A DNA stretch of 10,399 nt. It comes from an uncultured Bacilli bacterium. GTDB lineage: Bacteria > Bacillota_I > Bacilli_A > RFN20 > CAG-288. The translations under genes were made by a program, and so were the position numbers. The notes beneath the pieces are model-generated. The model saw nothing but the letters and a program-made list of their open reading frames with translations. It was not told the DNA's origin and did no database searches. Each line of letters begins with the position of its first letter. Position 1 is the first letter of the stretch. The DNA lies in contig CAKUXT010000060.1 in the NCBI GenBank assembly GCA_934700375.1, positions 1-10,399 on the forward strand, written 5' to 3'. This document shows, in pieces, positions 6,316 through 10,399 of this stretch.

Positions 6316-8235
6316 TTACATTGCAAGATTGAGGTCTTCGTAGAGTTTGGAAAGTTCCTCATCCAGTTTCTTAATCTGCTTTTCCAGTTCGCTCATCTTG
6401 CTGGCATCGGTATAGTTGTCTTCGAGATAACAGGCATCCGTGAGCTCTTTCTTTTTCTTCTCCGCTCTATCGATCTTCTCTAAGATCTTCTCCGGAGATT
6501 CCCTTGTCAGTCTTGGCTTCTTGACTTCGGCTTTCTCTTCTTTTTTCTCCAAGAAAGCAGCTTTCTTCTCTTCTTTCTTGATTTCATTCTCTTCAGAAAT
6601 CTTTTCTTTTTCTTCCTGAATGACCTTCACAAGCTGCTTCTCTTTGAACTCTTCATAAGGACCTTCATAATAGTATCCTTTTCCGTTGTAGAGATAGAGA
6701 AGCTTATTGCAGGTCTTATCGACAAAGTCTCTGTCATGAGAAACGATGACAAGAGTTCCCTCATAATCATTGAGGGCATCGACAAGTTCCGAAATAGAGA
6801 GCATATCGAGATGGTTTGTCGGTTCATCCAAAAGGAGAAGATCATAGTTTTCAAGAGAGAGATGGAGGATTTCAATTCTCATCAGCTCTCCGCCGGAAAG
6901 ATCGCAGAGCCTCTTCTCATTGCTTTCCTGATAAGTGAATGCATATCTTCCTAATCCGGAATAGATCTCTTCATTGGACATTCTCGGATAAAGGTTTCTG
7001 AAATGCTGGAACAAGGTCTCATCGAAAGAATAGGATCTGATATCCTGTCTTAAGACACCGATGCTCATATGGAAATATCTTCTGATATCTCCGCTTAACG
7101 GCTTCAGTTCATTCAGAAGGACTTTTCCGAACGTGGATTTTCCGATTCCGTTGGCACCCATGACGGCAAGATGGTCTCTTCCGAATAGGGTAAAAGTAAT
7201 ATCGGAGATCAAAGGTTTCTCATAGCCGACAGAGACATTGTTGAAGTCGATCAGCTTCTTGCCTTCTCTGATCTCGCCTTTCAGTCCGATAGAGAGATTT
7301 CTCTTTTCGCGAAGAGTGGGATCTTTGATGCTGTTAGCCTCTAGTCTTGCCAATTTCTTCTCTCTGTCTCTTGCTCTTGAAGCAAAGCGAGGCTTTGGCA
7401 TATAGAAGGTGATGAAGCGTTCCAGTTTTGCTTTTTCCTCTTCCTGTGCCTTGAACTGAGAAAGAGCATTTTCATAGTTGTCTTTCTTCATCTTGGCGAA
7501 GTTATCATAATTTGTGTTATACATCGTATAGACGTGGTTATCGATATCAAGGATATGATCAGCCAGTCTTTTCACAAAGGCGATATCGTGAGAGACAAAA
7601 AGGACAGCACCTTGATAGGATGAGAGATAATCTTCTAACCATTCTATTGAAATAATATCGAGATGGTTTGTAGGTTCATCCAAGATCAGAATATCAGGAT
7701 TCATCAAAAGAAGCTTTGCAAAAGCGACTCTTGTCTTCTCTCCGCCTGAGAATGTTGATATCTTTCTATCGTAGCTGTCGTGATGGAAAGAGAACATGTT
7801 GAGAATCATGTCTATTTTATATTTGTAGTTATAGCCATCATTTGCTTCAAATGCTTCCTGACGTTTGGAATATTCATTCAGAAGGTTTGTGTCATCCGGA
7901 TTTTCAGATATCTTCAAAGACAATTCAGAAAGCTTCTTCTCCTCCTCCATCAAAGGTCTGAAGACGGAAAGAGCCTCCTCATACAAAGTATTGTCCGGAT
8001 CCTCGATGACATCCTGGGAAAGATATCCGATCTTGACATTTTTAGAGATGATGACCTGACCAGAGGATGCCTCCTCCTGGCCGAGAAGGATTTTGATCAG
8101 CGTCGATTTTCCAGTGCCATTAGGACCGATGATTGCAGTTCTATCATGATCGCGCACGATAAAAGAGACCGGCTCAAATAACCGCTCACCAGAAAACTCC
8201 TTGGTGACACCTTGCACATTCAATAAGACATCCAT
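6316..8235 (-). CDS. ABC-F family ATPase (ribosome-acting, Uup/YdiF-like)
   Basis: This 639-residue protein has two ABC ATPase cassettes and no membrane segment, which defines the ABC-F class. Cassette 1: Walker A GPNGTGKST 37-45, signature SGGEK 163-167, DEPTNHLD 186-193, SHD 215-217. The charged interdomain linker, about 240-310, is the part that reaches the tRNA or peptidyl-transferase region in this class. Cassette 2: GANGIGKST 360-368, LSGGE 446-450, DEPTNHLD 470-477, SHD 499-501. A long Lys/Glu-rich C-terminal extension, about 535-636, looks like a coiled coil, as in Uup and YdiF. ABC-F proteins act on stalled ribosomes, and some protect against antibiotics; nothing visible separates a housekeeping from a resistance role. 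The ATG follows the phosphorylase stop by 8 nt with no recognisable Shine-Dalgarno, which suggests translational coupling. Confidence 0.95.
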   Translation of the reverse strand: MDVLLNVQGVTKEFSGERLFEPVSFIVRDHDRTAIIGPNGTGKSTLIKILLGQEEASSGQVIISKNVKIGYLSQDVIEDPDNTLYEEALSVFRPLMEEEKKLSELSLKISENPDDTNLLNEYSKRQEAFEANDGYNYKYKIDMILNMFSFHHDSYDRKISTFSGGEKTRVAFAKLLLMNPDILILDEPTNHLDIISIEWLEDYLSSYQGAVLFVSHDIAFVKRLADHILDIDNHVYTMYNTNYDNFAKMKKDNYENALSQFKAQEEEKAKLERFITFYMPKPRFASRARDREKKLARLEANSIKDPTLREKRNLSIGLKGEIREGKKLIDFNNVSVGYEKPLISDITFTLFGRDHLAVMGANGIGKSTFGKVLLNELKPLSGDIRRYFHMSIGVLRQDIRSYSFDETLFQHFRNLYPRMSNEEIYSGLGRYAFTYQESNEKRLCDLSGGELMRIEILHLSLENYDLLLLDEPTNHLDMLSISELVDALNDYEGTLVIVSHDRDFVDKTCNKLLYLYNGKGYYYEGPYEEFKEKQLVKVIQEEKEKISEENEIKKEEKKAAFLEKKEEKAEVKKPRLTRESPEKILEKIDRAEKKKKELTDACYLEDNYTDASKMSELEKQIKKLDEELSKLYEDLNLAM

Positions 8236-8243
8236 ATTCAGAT

Positions 8244-9590
8244 TTATTCTTTTTCGATGACGAACTCGCCTTTTTCTTTATTATAGGAGATGAGTTCTTC
8301 GACGATGGAAGGAACCTTGACCGGTTCATCCGAGAAGTCGAAATAGTTCAGAACAGAAGGGACAAGAGCATTCATCTCAGGGCGCTCTGTATACATGGTA
8401 AGAAGAAGGTCGCCTTTACTGACCTTATCTCCTAACTTCTTGTTCAATACGATACCGGCAGCCATATCGATGACATCATCTTTTGTCTCACGGCCTGCAC
8501 CGAGCTTCATGCTGGTAAGACCGAGTTCCATCGTATTGATGCTCTTGATATATCCGCTCTTTAAGGAGTGGACAGGAATCGAATACATCGCAGTCGGGAA
8601 CTTGGAGAGATCATCGATGTAATCGGTGTCTCCGCCCTGTGCTTTGACAAAGGCCTTGAAGACCTCAAGGGCTTTTCCGTTGTTGATGACTTCTTTCAAA
8701 GCAGCAATCGCTTTTTCTCTGTTATTGAATACTCTAGCCTGAAGAAGCATTGTAGCGCCGGATGAAAGACAGAGATCTGTGAAATCCTTCGGTCCTTTCC
8801 CCTGCAAAGTCATAACGGCTTCTTTGACTTCCAAAGAGTTGCCGATAGCCAATCCCAAAGGCTGATTCATGCTGGTGATTTCAGCGCGGACATCGCGATT
8901 GAAGTGAACACCGATTTCAACCATCAGCTTGGCAAGTTCTTCAGCATCTTCTTTTGTCTGCATGAAAGCACCGCTTCCGTATTTGACATCAAGAAGGATG
9001 CAGTCGCATCCGCTGGCAAGCTTCTTACTCATGATGGAAGAAGCGATAAGCGGCATAGAATCGACTGTTCCTGTGACATCTCTTAACGCATAGAGCTTCT
9101 TATCGGCAGGATCGAGCTTATCGCTCTGACCAATAATGGACATTCCGTTTTTTGTGACATCCGTAATGAACTGATCAGTTGTCAGGCTCACCTTCATGCC
9201 AGGAATGGATTCGAGTTTATCCAAAGTCCCGCCAGTGAAGCCGAGTCCTCTTCCGGACATCTTGGCAACTTTGATGATCGGACTGACACTTGCGATCATC
9301 GGGCATAAAGACATGCTGGTCTTATCACCGACACCGCCAGTAGAATGTTTGTCCACTTTGACACCGCTGATTTTAGATAAGTCGACTGTTTCACCGGAAT
9401 GAAGCATGCTATCTGTCAGATCAAAGGTTTCTCTCTTTGTCATTCCTTTCAGACGGATTGCCATCAACAGAGCAGAGACCTGATAATCCGGAATGCTGCC
9501 TTTTGTATAGCCTTCAATCCAGAATTCGATTTCTTCCTTTGTCAGCTCTTCGCCATGTTTTTTCTTTTCAATAATACTGATAATGTCCAT
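8244..9590 (-). CDS. pdp: Pyrimidine-nucleoside phosphorylase
   Basis: The enzyme cleaves uridine, deoxyuridine or thymidine with phosphate to the base and (deoxy)ribose 1-phosphate in cytosolic nucleoside salvage. The 448 residues (family about 430-440) align by eye with Bacillus Pdp throughout. DKHSTGGVGD (80-89) carries phosphate-site Lys81 and Ser83 and the catalytic-site His82; the signature SGRGLGFTGGTLDKLE spans 112-127; Arg170, Ser185 and Lys189 match the base-binding Arg171, Ser186 and Lys190 of E. coli DeoA. KMSGRG (110-115), rather than MISGRG, agrees with the broad-specificity Pdp type as I recall it. Phe118 replaces the His of the usual GLGHTGG. GAGGTG (9601-9596, minus strand) precedes the ATG by 5 nt. 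The gene leads a probable two-gene operon with the ABC-F ATPase. Confidence 0.95.
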   Translation of the reverse strand: MDIISIIEKKKHGEELTKEEIEFWIEGYTKGSIPDYQVSALLMAIRLKGMTKRETFDLTDSMLHSGETVDLSKISGVKVDKHSTGGVGDKTSMSLCPMIASVSPIIKVAKMSGRGLGFTGGTLDKLESIPGMKVSLTTDQFITDVTKNGMSIIGQSDKLDPADKKLYALRDVTGTVDSMPLIASSIMSKKLASGCDCILLDVKYGSGAFMQTKEDAEELAKLMVEIGVHFNRDVRAEITSMNQPLGLAIGNSLEVKEAVMTLQGKGPKDFTDLCLSSGATMLLQARVFNNREKAIAALKEVINNGKALEVFKAFVKAQGGDTDYIDDLSKFPTAMYSIPVHSLKSGYIKSINTMELGLTSMKLGAGRETKDDVIDMAAGIVLNKKLGDKVSKGDLLLTMYTERPEMNALVPSVLNYFDFSDEPVKVPSIVEELISYNKEKGEFVIEKE

Positions 9591-9607
9591 AATAACACCT
9601 CGCTAAA

Positions 9608-9616
9608 ATTATACCA
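9608..9616 (-). promoter_or_regulatory. Extended -10 promoter of pdp
   Basis: The minus strand reads TGG-TATAAT (9616-9608), a perfect -10 with the extended TG dinucleotide. The -35 region overlaps the terminator stem of the preceding gene and has no good hexamer, which extended -10 promoters tolerate. It lies 17 nt before the pdp ATG, so the leader would be only about 10 nt long. Confidence 0.55.
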
Positions 9617-9617
9617 T

Positions 9618-9641
9618 AAAAGCCACCCTTTTAAGGATGGC
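9618..9641 (-). terminator. Intrinsic terminator after the 167-residue protein gene
   Basis: On the minus strand GCCATCCTT-AA-AAGGGTGGC (9641-9622) forms a 9-bp stem with one U-G wobble, followed by TTTTA (9621-9617). It starts 8 nt after the TAG stop (9651-9649). It should separate the upstream gene from the pdp operon, whose promoter begins at once behind it. Confidence 0.7.
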
Positions 9642-9648
9642 CTTAAGA

Positions 9649-10152
9649 CTAATCCATATAAATGACTACCCAACGATCGTTATCGGTGCCATTGAGATTG
9701 TCATAAACCCTGACAAACAAGGAATGAACTCCAGTCTCTCCGACATAATAAAGTGCGGAATTCTGATTGATGTAGACATATTCCTGATCGTCGCTTGTTT
9801 CACCATTGGCGCAAAGGGCGCGTTTTGCTTCAAAGAAGCGCTTCGTCTTTCCGACCAATGTGTAGCCGCAGTCGCTCGCTTCATGGACAGGAATCTTTCT
9901 TCCGTCCTTGTGTACAAAGCAGATCTGCGATCCTTGGATCAACGTACCTTTGAAAACATATTCGACGCCGCCAAAGAACGGAGAGTTCTGTTCAGAAAGC
10001 TGATATCTGACATTTCCCTGTACCAGATACATATCGACGCCATTATCGGCATCCACGCGCTGACTGGCTTCGGATAACGGCTTGGCTTGAAACGGCTTTA
10101 CTTCCTCATCATGGTCAGAACAAACTTTTACATATTTGTTTTTCGATGACAT
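9649..10152 (-). CDS. Protein of unknown function, 167 residues, beta-rich
   Basis: I do not recognise this protein. It has no signal peptide or membrane segment and should be cytosolic. It begins M-S-S-K-N-K-Y-V-K-V-C and is mostly short alternating hydrophobic stretches suggestive of beta strands (for example DMYLVQGNVRYQL, VEYVFKGTLI, QEYVYINQNSALYYVGE, SLFVRVYDN, RWVVIYMD), with four spread cysteines. The frame is open further upstream to a TTG at 10173, but a strong GGAGG (10164-10160, minus strand) 7 nt before the ATG at 10152 decides the start. It has its own terminator and is therefore probably a single-gene unit, lying between the right-hand insertion sequence and pdp. Coding status rests on the ribosome binding site, the terminator and ordinary composition. 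Confidence 0.75.
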   Translation of the reverse strand: MSSKNKYVKVCSDHDEEVKPFQAKPLSEASQRVDADNGVDMYLVQGNVRYQLSEQNSPFFGGVEYVFKGTLIQGSQICFVHKDGRKIPVHEASDCGYTLVGKTKRFFEAKRALCANGETSDDQEYVYINQNSALYYVGETGVHSLFVRVYDNLNGTDNDRWVVIYMD

Positions 10153-10192
10153 ATTAGTTTCCTCCGCTTCCAAAATATGGAGCTATATTAAT

Positions 10193-10220
10193 AATATAGA
10201 GACATTCTTTCCAAATGCAA
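10193..10220 (-). promoter_or_regulatory. Possible promoter of the 167-residue protein gene
   Basis: Minus-strand TATATT (10198-10193) has TTGCAT (10220-10215) 16 bp upstream. The -10 differs from consensus at one base and the -35 keeps only the TTG. The surrounding intergenic stretch (10153-10323) is very AT-rich, so chance matches are likely; nothing else is seen in it. Confidence 0.35.
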
Positions 10221-10323
10221 TTATTATTTTATAAAATTACATAATATTTACACTCATTTTACTGGTTTTTCCATTTTTTCAGTAATGTAACCCCTTTAAC
10301 AAGAAGAAATAAACAAGACGTTT

Positions 10324-10399
10324 TGATGTGTACCCAATTCTTGGACCGCTAGTCAAGAAGGAGGGATGGCCAAGCTAGCTTGGCCATCGGCCGGAAAGG
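10324..10399 (+). mobile_element. Outward-facing end of a second insertion sequence, cut by the window edge
   Basis: From 10324 the plus strand reads TGATGTGTACCC, then TTGGACC (10341-10347), AAGGAGGG (10358-10365) and an ATG at 10366. The order and spacing match the left-edge element read outward (ATG 40 versus 43 bases from the tip), but the bases differ, so the two are related elements and not copies. The frame from the ATG begins M-A-K-L-A-W-P-S-A-G-K and is open to the edge; the P-S-A is shared in frame with the left element. Only 76 bases are visible, so the IS3/IS150-like assignment is tentative; an IS1595-type N-terminus is another thought. Confidence 0.5.
10365..10388. repeat. Perfect 24-bp palindrome over the predicted transposase start
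   Basis: The arms GATGGCCAAGCT (10365-10376) and AGCTTGGCCATC (10377-10388) are exact reverse complements with no spacer. The palindrome overlaps the last base of the Shine-Dalgarno and the whole ATG (10366-10368). As RNA it could fold on itself with a few central bases unpaired and hide the start. Confidence 0.85.

Noticed and set aside
9637..10077. Plus-strand open frame of 146 codons opposite the 167-residue protein
   Set aside because: The minus-strand gene has a strong Shine-Dalgarno and a terminator in the right places; the plus frame has neither.
10153..10173. Seven-codon N-terminal extension of the 167-residue protein from a TTG
   Set aside because: The GGAGG before the ATG at 10152 lies inside this extension, so the downstream ATG is the better start.
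1..10399. CRISPR array, tRNA, rRNA or phage module
   Set aside because: No spaced direct repeats, no tRNA-like cloverleaf, no rRNA segment and no phage gene was seen on either strand.

Overview
The window looks like chromosomal DNA from a low-GC, Gram-positive-type bacterium (Firmicutes; a gut Erysipelotrichia-like organism is my guess, not proven). The grounds are strong AAGGAG-type ribosome binding sites, heavy use of AGA for arginine, very AT-rich intergenic regions, a Bacillus-type pyrimidine-nucleoside phosphorylase and a lipobox-bearing surface protein. Tryptophan is coded by TGG, and all intact genes stop with TAA or TAG.

Layout. Both edges (about 1-75 and 10324-10399) carry related but non-identical, outward-facing ends of insertion sequences. 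They share a TG..GTG.ACCC...TGGACC tip, a Shine-Dalgarno, an ATG and a strong palindrome over that start codon. The left element interrupts the gene of a second, unrelated transposase (71-277, minus strand), so transposons are nested there. On the plus strand, 471-4286 holds a 905-residue ABC transporter (ATPase and permease in one chain, with a large extracytoplasmic domain) followed by a 317-residue lipoprotein that reads as a short, divergent serpin. Between them lie two tandem copies of a GACAA-N10-TTGTC dyad. A bidirectional terminator at 4324-4361 separates this pair from the minus-strand block.

The minus-strand block is read from right to left: a 167-residue protein of unknown function (9649-10152), a terminator and extended -10 promoter back to back, pyrimidine-nucleoside phosphorylase (8244-9590), an ABC-F ATPase (6316-8235, 8 nt downstream of the phosphorylase stop), then the ribosome-associated GTPase TypA/BipA (4370-6205) with a probable promoter of its own.

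Working together. Phosphorylase and ABC-F are probably co-transcribed. ABC-F and TypA are both ribosome-acting NTPases, so this is a small nucleoside-salvage and translation cluster. The ABC transporter and serpin-like lipoprotein form a cell-surface module; whether they cooperate is inference from adjacency. The most interesting content is the reduced serpin-like lipoprotein, the tandem dyad in front of it, and the paired insertion-sequence ends whose start-codon hairpins have the same architecture but different sequence.
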